From: Thermogemmatispora aurantia
GTDB taxonomy: Bacteria; Chloroflexota; Ktedonobacteria; Ktedonobacterales; Ktedonobacteraceae
Direction of reading: 5' to 3'
DNA length: 64,000 nt
Assembly: GCF_008974285.1 (NCBI RefSeq)
Contig: NZ_BKZV01000008.1
Location: forward strand, 62,001-126,000
Numbering within the stretch: position 1 is the first letter of the stretch; every line of letters begins with the position of its first letter. The notes beneath the pieces are model-generated. The model searched no databases. It was not told the origin of the DNA and saw nothing but the letters and a program-made list of their open reading frames with translations. The translations under genes and the position numbers were made by a program. Below, in pieces: positions 1 through 8,295 of this stretch.

Positions 1-339
1 CTCCAGAAACGGACCTTTTCCGTCGACGGCAGCTCCACGGGGATCGTCTACATGCTGGCGCGCCTCCTGCGTCAAGCTGGCTTTATCGACATCCAGCGCC
101 GGGCCTTCTATTATGACGGTTCCTATGGTATGCCCATGCATGACAGTGGCTACAGAGACATGCAAGCCCTTTTTTGCCTGACCAAGCCCTTCTTGCTAGC
201 CAGCGGTGTCATTGACGACGCCGAATTTGAGCAGGTCTATCGGCAAATGCTGCAGGAAATGGCGGCAGAAGACTACACTATCGTGGGCTTTGGACTAACG
301 GCCTGGGCTATTAATCCTAATGAGCCAACGAGCCATTGA
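1..339 (+). CDS. SAM-dependent methyltransferase, C-terminal fragment
   Basis: The reading frame is open to the left edge of the window, so the start lies outside and only about 112 residues are visible. The segment RLLRQAGFIDIQ, followed by alternating beta-strand and loop residues, has the look of the C-terminal strands of a class I methyltransferase, where the last strands follow a 'LLxxAGF' helix. The SAM-binding motif is not in the window, so the family call is inferred from the tail alone. The gene converges on the phosphoribosyltransferase at 510-1055, with a strong hairpin between them. Substrate unknown. Confidence 0.5.
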   Translation, partial: LQKRTFSVDGSSTGIVYMLARLLRQAGFIDIQRRAFYYDGSYGMPMHDSGYRDMQALFCLTKPFLLASGVIDDAEFEQVYRQMLQEMAAEDYTIVGFGLTAWAINPNEPTSH

Positions 340-465
340 GCTTGTGCGCCATCCAACCGCCCGGCTGCTGCCGTAGGGGCATCTGATCATCGGATCGCTA
401 CCAGCCTTGTCTGGGGGCCTGGAGACGAGCGTGATCATGGCCCTAGACGGCACGCCTGACAACTT

Positions 466-494
466 CCCCGGCCAGGCAGGAGACCTGGCCGGGG
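466..494. terminator. GC-rich hairpin between convergent genes
   Basis: CCCCGGCCAGG at 466-476 pairs perfectly with CCTGGCCGGGG at 484-494 across a 7-base loop. It lies between the ends of two convergent genes. No clear T-run follows on either strand, so it is either a non-canonical terminator or a 3'-end stabilising hairpin that could serve both transcripts. Confidence 0.5.
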
Positions 495-509
495 TGGCCA
501 ATGCCTCAT

Positions 510-1055
510 TTAGGAATCGGCCTCTTGCTGGGCCTCAATAGCGCTGGCCATCTCTGGGTGGAGCTGCCAGCGACCATCTATCAGCACCTGCTGGTCCCAG
601 GGAAAGATCACCAGCTCATCCGTCTGCAGCGCCACACACGTGGGCTGTGGCTGTGCCCAGCTATGGCTGACCAGGGCGGCGGTCACGACATGAATCGCTC
701 CAAGCGCACGCGCCTGCTCCGCTACCAGCGCCAAAGTTTCCCCGCTATCGGCGATCTCATCAACAACAGCAAGACGCTTGCCGGCGACATCCGGGACCAG
801 CGGTACGTGCCAGACCGGTGAAGGGAAACGCACTTCATCCTCAAGGCGTCGACTCACACGCACTGGATAAAGGTCAAGCCGCAGTGCGCAGGCTGCTAAC
901 GTGGCTGGAAAGAGGCCGGCGCGAGCAATACCAACAACAGCCTCGATCTGTTCTCTGGCTAGGCTCTCACACAGCTTGCGTCCTAATGAAGCGATCTCCT
1001 CCCAGGATAAAAAACGCACCCCGTGTCGATGGACATAATCGTAACTACGGATCAT
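510..1055 (-). CDS. phosphoribosyltransferase-domain protein
   Basis: A 181-residue protein with the type I phosphoribosyltransferase fold. The PRPP-binding loop is clear as VVDEIADSGET at residues 97-107, preceded by the VGIARAGLFPA segment (41-51) that forms the pyrophosphate-side loop. It resembles the short, stand-alone phosphoribosyltransferases grouped with xanthine or hypoxanthine phosphoribosyltransferases (Gpt-like). The base specificity cannot be read from sequence. The start is ATG at 1053-1055, with AAGGAGGT about 12 bases upstream. It is transcribed on the minus strand, separated from the liv operon by the hairpin at 1164-1215. Cytosolic; no signal peptide or membrane segment. 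Confidence 0.75.
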   Translation of the reverse strand: MIRSYDYVHRHGVRFLSWEEIASLGRKLCESLAREQIEAVVGIARAGLFPATLAACALRLDLYPVRVSRRLEDEVRFPSPVWHVPLVPDVAGKRLAVVDEIADSGETLALVAEQARALGAIHVVTAALVSHSWAQPQPTCVALQTDELVIFPWDQQVLIDGRWQLHPEMASAIEAQQEADS

Positions 1056-1155
1056 GAAATCCGATGACCTCCTTTTCTTCCCCGCTGGCTAGATAATCCG
1101 CAGTGCGCTGGTCCAAAGCTGACCTGCTCTCATGGACAGGGGGTAAACCATCAAG

Positions 1156-1215
1156 AGAAAAAACCTGCCAAGGCCCGCGAGCGAGCCGGCTGCAAGCTAT
1201 GCGGGCCTTGGCAGG
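1156..1215 (-). terminator. rho-independent terminator of the liv operon
   Basis: CCTGCCAAGGCCCGC (1164-1178) pairs perfectly with GCGGGCCTTGGCAGG (1201-1215), a 15-bp stem with a 22-base loop. On the minus strand the stem is followed directly by TTTTTT (the A-run at 1158-1163), the classical intrinsic terminator form. It lies just after the stop of livF (1288). Confidence 0.85.
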
Positions 1216-1287
1216 CTTGATCCTTTGGCTGGCCGGGGCAAAGCGGCGCAGGAGCAGTACAGAGGGGTCAGGTAGAATGCCTGCGAC

Positions 1288-2007
1288 TCAAGAGCCGCCG
1301 AGGTAAGCCTGCCGCACCAGATCGTTCTGCAGCAGATTAGCGGCCGTATCGCTCAACACGATCTTCCCGGTCTGCAGTACATAGCCGCGGTCGGCCAGGC
1401 TCAAGGCCATCGAGGCGTTCTGCTCCACCAGAAAGATCGTGACGCCCTCCGAACGAATGCGCACGATCGTCTCAAAGACTGTCTCCACCAGAAGAGGAGA
1501 GAGGCCCATTGACGGCTCATCCATGCACATCATCCGTGGGCGCGACATCAGAGCACGGGCCATAGCCAGCATCTGCTGTTCGCCGCCTGAGAGAGTTCCC
1601 GCTATCTGCTTCAGGCGCTCCTTAATACGTGGAAAGATCTGACAGACGTGGTCGAGATCCTGCTCGATCTCAGCCTTGTTCGTACGGGTATAGGCGCCCA
1701 TCTGCAAATTTTCCAATACTGTCATGCGCGGGAAAATGCGGCGCGCTTCAGGGACCAGAGCCAGGCCCAGGCGGACAATATCGCTGGCGGGCCGGTTATC
1801 GATACGCTGTCCGTCGAAGGTGATCCTTCCCCGACGTGGGCGGACCAGGCCGAAGATCGTCTTCATCGTAGTCGTCTTGCCGGCAGCATTGGCCCCCAGC
1901 AAGCAGACGATTTCGCCACGGCGCACCTCCAGATTGATATCGTGGAGCACCTGGATGGGACCGTAGAACGTATCGACGTGCTCTAATTGTAGCATCACCT
2001 CGTTCAT
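1288..2007 (-). CDS. livF: branched-chain amino acid ABC transporter, ATPase LivF
   Basis: A 239-residue ABC ATPase of normal LivF length. Walker A is GANAAGKT (38-45), slightly unusual with N-A in place of N-G. The signature is LSGGEQQ (139-145) and Walker B is MMCMDEP (159-165), with the switch histidine replaced by Q in the VEQNA segment as in LivF proteins. ATG at 2005-2007 has GGAGGGG upstream. It is the last gene of livKHMGF. With LivG it forms the ATPase pair that powers uptake through LivHM. The substrate may be branched-chain amino acids, but the same family also moves urea, short amides and other amino acids. Confidence 0.92.
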   Translation of the reverse strand: MNEVMLQLEHVDTFYGPIQVLHDINLEVRRGEIVCLLGANAAGKTTTMKTIFGLVRPRRGRITFDGQRIDNRPASDIVRLGLALVPEARRIFPRMTVLENLQMGAYTRTNKAEIEQDLDHVCQIFPRIKERLKQIAGTLSGGEQQMLAMARALMSRPRMMCMDEPSMGLSPLLVETVFETIVRIRSEGVTIFLVEQNASMALSLADRGYVLQTGKIVLSDTAANLLQNDLVRQAYLGGS

Positions 2008-2079
2008 CGATCCCCTCCCACATAAGAGGCAGTTTGGTAATCAACGAACAGCAGCATAGCCCTTGGCACAATCAGCGTC

Positions 2080-2961
2080 TCACTCATGGTGATGATTTGC
2101 CTCCCCCTCCGGCTGGGGCCGAAGTGCCACCTGCCATGTCTGGCGATCGGCGGTAGCCGCCTTGCCGAGATAGGCCGTAATCACCCGCTCATCGCGGCGG
2201 ATCTCATCGGGCAGCCCCTCAGCAATCTTGCGTCCGTAGTCGAGCACGGCAATGCGGTCGGAAATGCCCATTGTCACCATCAGCTTATGCTCGATCAGCA
2301 AGATGGTCAGATGCAGCTCGTCGCGTAGACGGCGGATATAATGCACGGCTTCCATTGTCTCTGCCTCATTCATGCCCGCGGTCGGCTCATCGAGTAGTAA
2401 CAGTTTAGGTTCCGAGGCCAGAGCGCGGGCGATCTCCACGCGGCGGCGATCGGCGTAGGAGAGATTAATCACATACTCGTCCTGGCGATCGACCAAATGC
2501 TGACCGAAGAAACTGAGCAGCTCAAGCGCGCGTCGGCGAGCCTCCTCCTCCTCCTGTTTGACCCAGGGGGGGCGGAAGACCGCGTCCAGGATTGAAGCTT
2601 TCAGGCGCAGATGCTCGCCCACCAGCACATTTTCTAGCACCGTCATATTATTGAACAGGCGGATGTTCTGAAATGTGCGCGCGATGCCGCGCTGCACTAC
2701 CTGGTGGGGGGAGGCCTTCTTCAGGGGCTGGCCCTCAAAGAGGATCTCACCCGAAGTGGCCAGATAGATACCGGTAATCAGGTTGAAAACCGTTGTTTTG
2801 CCCGCGCCATTCGGTCCGATAATACTCACAATTTCCTGCGGGTAGATGGCCAAGTCCACGTCTTGGACTGCAGCGAGGCCGCCGAAGTGCTTGGTCACCT
2901 TCTTCAGCTCTAGCAAAGGTTGGCGCGTGGACTGAGGGGCCTGCTCGTGCTCAGCGGTCAT
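2080..2961 (-). CDS. livG: branched-chain amino acid ABC transporter, ATPase LivG
   Basis: A 293-residue ABC ATPase, a little longer than the usual 255-260 because of short N- and C-terminal tails. Walker A is GPNGAGKT (49-56); the signature-like LSYADRRRVEIARAL and Walker B LLLLDEPTAGMN follow in order. The LivG-type loop 'GIARTFQNIRLF' is present. Start ATG at 2959-2961 with TGGAGG upstream. It sits between livM and livF, 72 bases before livF, and is predicted to form the LivFG heterodimer on the cytoplasmic face of the permease. Confidence 0.92.
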   Translation of the reverse strand: MTAEHEQAPQSTRQPLLELKKVTKHFGGLAAVQDVDLAIYPQEIVSIIGPNGAGKTTVFNLITGIYLATSGEILFEGQPLKKASPHQVVQRGIARTFQNIRLFNNMTVLENVLVGEHLRLKASILDAVFRPPWVKQEEEEARRRALELLSFFGQHLVDRQDEYVINLSYADRRRVEIARALASEPKLLLLDEPTAGMNEAETMEAVHYIRRLRDELHLTILLIEHKLMVTMGISDRIAVLDYGRKIAEGLPDEIRRDERVITAYLGKAATADRQTWQVALRPQPEGEANHHHE

Positions 2962-3053
2962 GATTGCAGCCTCCAGCTAGGAACAACCTCGATATTCGGT
3001 AGCATGGGTCTTCGCTCGCTCTGTTGCACTTCGTCACACATGCTCGCAGCTCT

Positions 3054-5051
3054 TTACTCGACGCGCATCTCTGACTCGAAGCCTGGGGCCCCAGGTGGAG
3101 TATCTAGCGAAGTAATCTCTGCCCCTTCGGCCTCAGTGTGGTGCAGCTCATGACGTCGGCGCGTACTGGGGATCAGTCCCTCTGGCCGGAAGATCATGAG
3201 CACCACCAGGATGATCCCGAAAATCAGGTTACGGATATTGCTAAACGAGAAATTGGGGATCACCTGCAGGATGTGCGTATAGATCGGGTAGATGATACTG
3301 CTAGGATCGTTCCCCAGGGCGTCGAGCTGGGGCAAGACCAGGACGTTGACTGCATAGACAGCCAGGGCACCCACTACCACGCCGGGGATACTTCCCAGGC
3401 CGCCGAGGACCACCATTGCCAGATAGATTACCGAGTCGCTGAAGCTGAAGTTGCCGGATGTTACCGTACTGAGCTTCGCTGCATAGTAAGCGCCGGCGAT
3501 TCCGGAGAAGAAGGCACCTGCCGCGAAGGCGAGGAGCTTTGTCCGCGTCAAATTGATGCCCGAGGCGGCAGCGGCGATCTCATCCTCTCGCATCGCTATC
3601 CAGGCACGTCCAATGCGCGAATCGCGCAGGCGCAGATTCGCCAGCAACACGATGGCGATCAGCACCAGGATCAAGTAGTAGTACGGCTCCGAAGTCGAGA
3701 CATTCCAGTGTACCCCAAAGAAGGCCGGAGAGTAGATACCCGTCAGGCCGTTGGTGCCATTGGTGTACTTATCCAGGTTCTGGACCACAATGGGGATGAT
3801 CTCGCCGAAGCCGAGCGTCACGATTGCCAGGTAGTCGCCGCGCAGGCGTAAGGTGGGAGCGCCCAGCAAGACGCCCCAGAGAGCTGCAATCAGGGCGGCA
3901 ACAATCAGCATTGGCCAGAAGAGCCAGGGCCAGATATCGGGATTGATGTGAATGCCCGTCAGGACTGTCAACTGGGGTGAGCCAACCATTGCCCAGGTGT
4001 AGGCCCCGATCACAAAGAAGGCTACATAGCCCAGGTCCAGCAGGCCAGCGAAGCCCACGACGATGTTCAATCCCAGAGCCAGAATCACATAGTAGCCGGC
4101 GTTACCGTAGTTGTCCAGACGAGAGTCTGTGCCCGGGCCGAAGAGGAACGGGTCGATCATGGGGTAGAAGACGAGCAGGGCGAGAAGCAACAGGAGGTAG
4201 AAATTGCGGGCGCCCGTGCTGCGCAGAGGGAGATCATTGGGGACCAGGTCGCGCGCCTCCTCGCGAGCGCGGGTTGCTGAGAGCAGGCGCAGTCGGCGTG
4301 TACTGACTGGCGCACCGGCACGATCGCCGTTGCTGCCGTTGCCATTAGCCGGCACGGCGTGGCGGATCGCCACCAGGCCGCCCAGACTTCCTAACAGCCA
4401 GCCAGCGACAGGCAGCAACACGCTGCGCAGCAGGATCCAAACCAGGAACACCAGTGAAGCCTGGCCGTACTGGCCGGTAAAGTAGAAGAGCAGGTCGGCC
4501 AATAACCAGATCAAGGAGAAGGAAAGTGCGAACCAGAAACTGCCGAGGCGTGCGCGTGTCAGCAAGGTCGCGCGCATCTCTGCATCAAGCACTTTCAGGC
4601 TTGGTAGAGGAGGAAGGGGAGCAGGGGGACGGAAACGTCGAACGAGACGGCGCCCATAATAGTAAAAGGCCCAGACCACTACTGAGGCGGCCAGGCCCAC
4701 AAAGAGGTTAGCGGTGATGTAGATCAAAAGGATCGGCACCACCGTGAAGAAGAACATTGAGATCCACAGATCCAGCAGACTCTGACGACCACTGTCGGCT
4801 GCCACCAGATAGCCTGTCAGCCCCATGATGATGCCGTAAAAGAGCAGCATAAAGAGGCCGGCGGCAATCGCCGCAATTGAGAAGCTACTGGGGAGGAAGA
4901 TTGCCAGCAGGGCTGCATTCAGAATCGCCTCACCACTCCAGACGAGCGTAAAGACGAGGACCGGCACCAAAAAAGCGATGACCCATTTCAGAAGCAGCCG
5001 GCGGGTCTCACCTGTCTGTGGCAGGATTTGGGAAGGGACCAACATAGCCAT
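3054..5051 (-). CDS. livM: branched-chain amino acid ABC transporter permease LivM, N-terminally extended
   Basis: At 665 residues this is far longer than most LivM permeases (about 320-425). The C-terminal part from about residue 290 is a normal LivM core, with NIVVGFAGLLDLGYVAFFVIGAY, a GDYLAIVTLGFGEI loop (the EAA-like cytoplasmic contact to the ATPases) and a final FRPEGL tail. The first ~240 residues add several hydrophobic segments, then an Asn/Gly-rich linker near 230-250 (ANGNGSNGD). The extension has no family I recognise. The frame is uninterrupted, with start ATG at 5049-5051 and AAGAGGT upstream, so the extension looks real. It is cotranscribed with livH, 46 bases upstream. Confidence 0.9.
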   Translation of the reverse strand: MAMLVPSQILPQTGETRRLLLKWVIAFLVPVLVFTLVWSGEAILNAALLAIFLPSSFSIAAIAAGLFMLLFYGIIMGLTGYLVAADSGRQSLLDLWISMFFFTVVPILLIYITANLFVGLAASVVVWAFYYYGRRLVRRFRPPAPLPPLPSLKVLDAEMRATLLTRARLGSFWFALSFSLIWLLADLLFYFTGQYGQASLVFLVWILLRSVLLPVAGWLLGSLGGLVAIRHAVPANGNGSNGDRAGAPVSTRRLRLLSATRAREEARDLVPNDLPLRSTGARNFYLLLLLALLVFYPMIDPFLFGPGTDSRLDNYGNAGYYVILALGLNIVVGFAGLLDLGYVAFFVIGAYTWAMVGSPQLTVLTGIHINPDIWPWLFWPMLIVAALIAALWGVLLGAPTLRLRGDYLAIVTLGFGEIIPIVVQNLDKYTNGTNGLTGIYSPAFFGVHWNVSTSEPYYYLILVLIAIVLLANLRLRDSRIGRAWIAMREDEIAAAASGINLTRTKLLAFAAGAFFSGIAGAYYAAKLSTVTSGNFSFSDSVIYLAMVVLGGLGSIPGVVVGALAVYAVNVLVLPQLDALGNDPSSIIYPIYTHILQVIPNFSFSNIRNLIFGIILVVLMIFRPEGLIPSTRRRHELHHTEAEGAEITSLDTPPGAPGFESEMRVE

Positions 5052-5097
5052 CGTGTTGTACCTCTTATAGCAACGTGCGCGTGCTCACGCTTCGCAG

Positions 5098-6051
5098 CTA
5101 GACCTTCTCTGCCAGTTGCTGCCCGAGGAGGCCTGTAGGACGGAAGACTAGAATCAAAATCAGGATAGCGAAGACCACCGCATCCTGCCAGGCAACACCA
5201 CCGTGCGGTAGGCCGAAAGGAAGATCGCGATCGGGGATATAGGTCACCAGGGCGCGGATCAGACCAATCACCAGACCGCCGAGCATAGCACCAACCAGAT
5301 TGCCAATTCCTCCTAACACTGCGGCAGTAAAGGCAAACAACCCCAGCTCAAAGCCAATGTTGAAGACAGTATTGTTAGTCGAGAGCAGGAAGACAAAGCC
5401 TCCGGCTCCAGCAATACCAGCGCCGATCAGGAAGGTGATCGCAATCACGCGGTCTACATTGACTCCCATAAGGGCTGCGGCCTCACGATCTTGTGCCACA
5501 GCGCGCATGGCGCGCCCGATGCGGGTGCTAGTGACCAACCACTGCAGGCCCACCATCAGCACCAGGGCCACGACCAGCACAATGATATCAGTATTTGTGA
5601 TGTCGACCGAGCCGATACTATAGTGGACCAGGGGGACCAGGTATGGCGCCGCAACAGGATTAGGGCCAATGATGGCCTTCGCAATATCCTCTAGTGCCAG
5701 CGAGACGCCAATGGCCGAGATCAGGGGGGCCAGGCGAGGGGCATTGCGCAGCGGACGATAGGCTATACGCTCAATGAGCACACCGAGCAGTGCACAGATG
5801 ACGATAGATGCCAGGCAGGTCACAATCAGCATGACGAGCATGCCGCCCAGTGACATCTTGGAAACATCGGTCAGGTGAAAGACGTTCGTCACCATAAACA
5901 GGCTTACCAGTGTGCCCATCATGAAGATATCGCCGTGGGCGAAGTTGATCAGCTCGATGATCCCGTAGACCATAGTATAGCCCAGGGCGACCAGGGAATA
6001 GATCGACCCGATGACAAGCCCTTCGACGATCAATTGCAAAAACAGGGTCAT
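5098..6051 (-). CDS. livH: branched-chain amino acid ABC transporter permease LivH
   Basis: A 317-residue polytopic membrane protein of standard LivH length. The N-terminal GLVIGSIYSLVALGYTMVYGIIELINFAHGD stretch and the C-terminal RPTGLLGQ end are diagnostic of LivH permeases. With LivM it forms the transmembrane channel. Start ATG at 6049-6051 with GGTGAGGTG upstream. A 360-base gap holding a stable hairpin separates it from livK, suggesting lower expression of the permease than of the binding protein. Confidence 0.93.
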   Translation of the reverse strand: MTLFLQLIVEGLVIGSIYSLVALGYTMVYGIIELINFAHGDIFMMGTLVSLFMVTNVFHLTDVSKMSLGGMLVMLIVTCLASIVICALLGVLIERIAYRPLRNAPRLAPLISAIGVSLALEDIAKAIIGPNPVAAPYLVPLVHYSIGSVDITNTDIIVLVVALVLMVGLQWLVTSTRIGRAMRAVAQDREAAALMGVNVDRVIAITFLIGAGIAGAGGFVFLLSTNNTVFNIGFELGLFAFTAAVLGGIGNLVGAMLGGLVIGLIRALVTYIPDRDLPFGLPHGGVAWQDAVVFAILILILVFRPTGLLGQQLAEKV

Positions 6052-6411
6052 AGAACCTGCACCTCACCTTTTGCCAGTTTATGATACCAGCATCTGACGG
6101 GTAGGGGCAAGGCAGGCGAAAGCAACGGTCAATACTTGGGGCTGATGGACTGATGGGCTAACGAACTGCCTGACTGACTGGCTTTCTCCTGCCTTATCCA
6201 GAAAGGTCGGCTGAAGTGGGCGATGAGGGCTACAGAAACAGCAACCACTGCAAGAGCAACAGGAGTCGCAGGGACACCAGCCTGGGGAGAATCTTCAGCC
6301 AACCGAGGACTGCAACAGCTACAGCAAGTAGGAGTCTGAAAGGCAGGCCAGTGAGAATCAGAGCCGGCTAGACGGTGCAAGCCTGACTGGCCTGCCTGCT
6401 CTTGCGCTGTA
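6052..6411. other. intercistronic gap livK-livH with stable hairpin
   Basis: No coding sequence is convincing here. AGGCAGGCCAGT (6341-6352) pairs perfectly with ACTGGCCTGCCT (6386-6397), forming a 12-bp stem just after the livK stop on the minus strand. No T-run follows, so it is more likely an mRNA-stabilising or partial-attenuation hairpin than a full terminator. Confidence 0.55.
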
Positions 6412-7734
6412 TTACTGGACGGTGACGACTTCCTTCGCCTCCAGGTCTGGCTTGCCATTCACGTTGGCGACCTGATAGACCGTGAAGATCTTATTGGTCG
6501 TGTCACCGTTCTGATCGAAGGAAATCTTGCCAGTGATACCGTTATACGTAATCGTCTTCAGAGCGTCGATGACCGCTTGGCGGAAGACCTGAGCCTGTGC
6601 CGCGTCGCTTGAATCCTTGGGCGTGTGAGTCTTGGTCAGGGCCGTCTTGATGGCCTGAATCAGGATATTCATGGCATCGTAGGCGGCAGCGCTATAAGGA
6701 CCCACATCGCCATACTTCGCTGTATAGTCCTTGATGAACTGCTGTGCGGCGGGGATCTTCGACACATCGGGAGCGGCCACTGTCATGTAGGCCTTACCGC
6801 CCGAATCGACGATCTGCTTGTAGAAATCCGAGCTACCAGTCAGACCATCGCCGCCCGCGAAGACTGCGTTCTTCAGCGCGGGGATAGTCATCATCTGCTG
6901 CTGGATCAACTGCCCTCCGGTCGAGTAGTTGCCACCGAAGTAGATCACGTCGGGCTTGGAGGCTGCTGCTGCCGTCAGCAGATTCAAATAGGAAGTAGTA
7001 CTCTTGACGCTGTGGCTCTTGCCATCGACCACCGTGCCACCCAGCTTTGTCCACTCCTGGACAAAGTACTTAGCCAGGCCGGCGCCGTAGGTCTCCGTAT
7101 CGTCGATGACGTAAGCTGTGCGCAGATGCAGCGTATTATACAGGTAGTCCGCCATTGCGGGCCCCTGATGGTCATCGGTAGCCGCGACGCGGAAGTAGGT
7201 CACCTTGCCTGTGGGGCGCAGCTTGGGAACCAGGTCATTTGCTCCGGTGCAGCCCACGTCGGCCCCTTCCTTAGTCAGGCAGGGGTTGGTATTCGCCGGG
7301 CTGATCATTGCCAGCGGGGCCTGATTAGCGATCGGCATCTCCGCCTGGGCCACATTACTGTTGAGTGGGCCAACCACGCCTGCCACCAGAGCATCGCCGA
7401 CCAGGGCCTTCATGTTATTCGCGCCTTTCGTCGGATCGTGGACGCCCGAGGCACCAACATCGTCCTGGGGATCGAACTGCAGTGTATAGCCGGGGATCAC
7501 ATGGTTAGCATTGGCCTCATCAACGGCCAGGTGCGCTCCGTTCTCGGTCGATTTTCCAATACCAGCGTCCGCGCCGCTGACTGGAAAATCAGTGGCGACC
7601 TTGATGATGGTGGACCCCTGTGTTGTGCTGGTGCTTGTGCCTGTTGTCGTGCCGGCTCCGCAGGCTACCAGCATTACTACAAGCAGAGGTATACCCATCG
7701 TCATCGCCATGAAGCGTAACCAGTTTCTCTTCAT
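6412..7734 (-). CDS. livK: branched-chain amino acid ABC transporter substrate-binding lipoprotein
   Basis: A 440-residue periplasmic-binding-type protein (Leu/Ile/Val-binding, type I fold). The N-terminus is a lipoprotein signal: basic MKRNWLR, a hydrophobic stretch, then LVAC with lipid-accepting Cys25, followed by a Thr/Ser-rich linker. Core motifs include VGPLNSNVAQA (ligand loop), NQAPLAMISPANTNP and a YGAGLAKYF hinge helix. An upstream ATG-less extension to 7833 is open, but AAGGAGG at 7746-7752 and the signal peptide place the start at ATG 7732-7734. It captures the substrate outside the membrane and delivers it to LivHM. First gene of the operon, 245 bases downstream of a near-consensus promoter. 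Confidence 0.92.
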   Translation of the reverse strand: MKRNWLRFMAMTMGIPLLVVMLVACGAGTTTGTSTSTTQGSTIIKVATDFPVSGADAGIGKSTENGAHLAVDEANANHVIPGYTLQFDPQDDVGASGVHDPTKGANNMKALVGDALVAGVVGPLNSNVAQAEMPIANQAPLAMISPANTNPCLTKEGADVGCTGANDLVPKLRPTGKVTYFRVAATDDHQGPAMADYLYNTLHLRTAYVIDDTETYGAGLAKYFVQEWTKLGGTVVDGKSHSVKSTTSYLNLLTAAAASKPDVIYFGGNYSTGGQLIQQQMMTIPALKNAVFAGGDGLTGSSDFYKQIVDSGGKAYMTVAAPDVSKIPAAQQFIKDYTAKYGDVGPYSAAAYDAMNILIQAIKTALTKTHTPKDSSDAAQAQVFRQAVIDALKTITYNGITGKISFDQNGDTTNKIFTVYQVANVNGKPDLEAKEVVTVQ

Positions 7735-8295
7735 GTGAAGAACAGCCTCCTTCGCAAATACCAGGTCTGCACCGCGCAAAGCGGGTGAAAGCAGGGCGGT
7801 GAGCGCAACTTTTTGGGGAGCGCACAAATTCACCCCCTACGAGTCATTACGCTATGATCCTGGTAAAACCTCACACGGCCTTGCTTTCACCGTCCCACCA
7901 TCCTTCTGCTGACGTGACCTGGATTTGCCACCAGCAGGATATGTGGCTTGCAAGATCAACCAGGCTGGTAGATGGGCTGATTATAAAGACCCCCGGTTTT
8001 CTCTGTCAATACCTTCTTTATGCTTCTCTTCTGGAACTTCTGTTTCACCCTGCTCTATCCTTCCCCAGCGCGCTTCGCTTGGCCAGGTTGATCAGCGGCA
8101 CCTTCCCGGCGTGCTGCTCTCCGCCCGCTCGGGAACAGAACGACTCGCCTTGAGCGAGCCTTCCCATCGCCTTTGCTGGCCCCTCGGGTGTATACTTAAA
8201 GGAGGATCGGCGATTGCTTCCTGGGCAACGGGGGCCAGACAGACACAACCGTACCCGGAGACAGTCCACCGGAATCTCATTCTAAGGAGGGAGCA
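7735..8295. other. divergent intergenic region livK / xylose isomerase-like gene
   Basis: Carries the liv promoter (7980-8009, minus) and its long leader. For the plus-strand gene at 8296, a TATACT at 8191-8196 is visible but has no credible -35 at a normal distance. No small gene or riboswitch could be recognised. Confidence 0.5.
7980..8009 (-). promoter_or_regulatory. sigma70-type promoter of the liv operon
   Basis: On the minus strand TTGACA (plus-strand TGTCAA, 8004-8009) and TATAAT (ATTATA, 7980-7985) are both perfect consensus hexamers separated by 18 bases. Transcription would start near 7973 and leave a leader of about 240 bases before livK. Confidence 0.75.

Noticed and set aside
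6625..7719. 364-codon plus-strand open frame opposite livK
   Set aside because: It is a mirror frame of the binding-protein gene, with His/Gly/Cys-rich composition and no ribosome site.
8191..8196. TATACT as the promoter of the isomerase gene
   Set aside because: No acceptable -35 at 16-18 bases and no extended -10.
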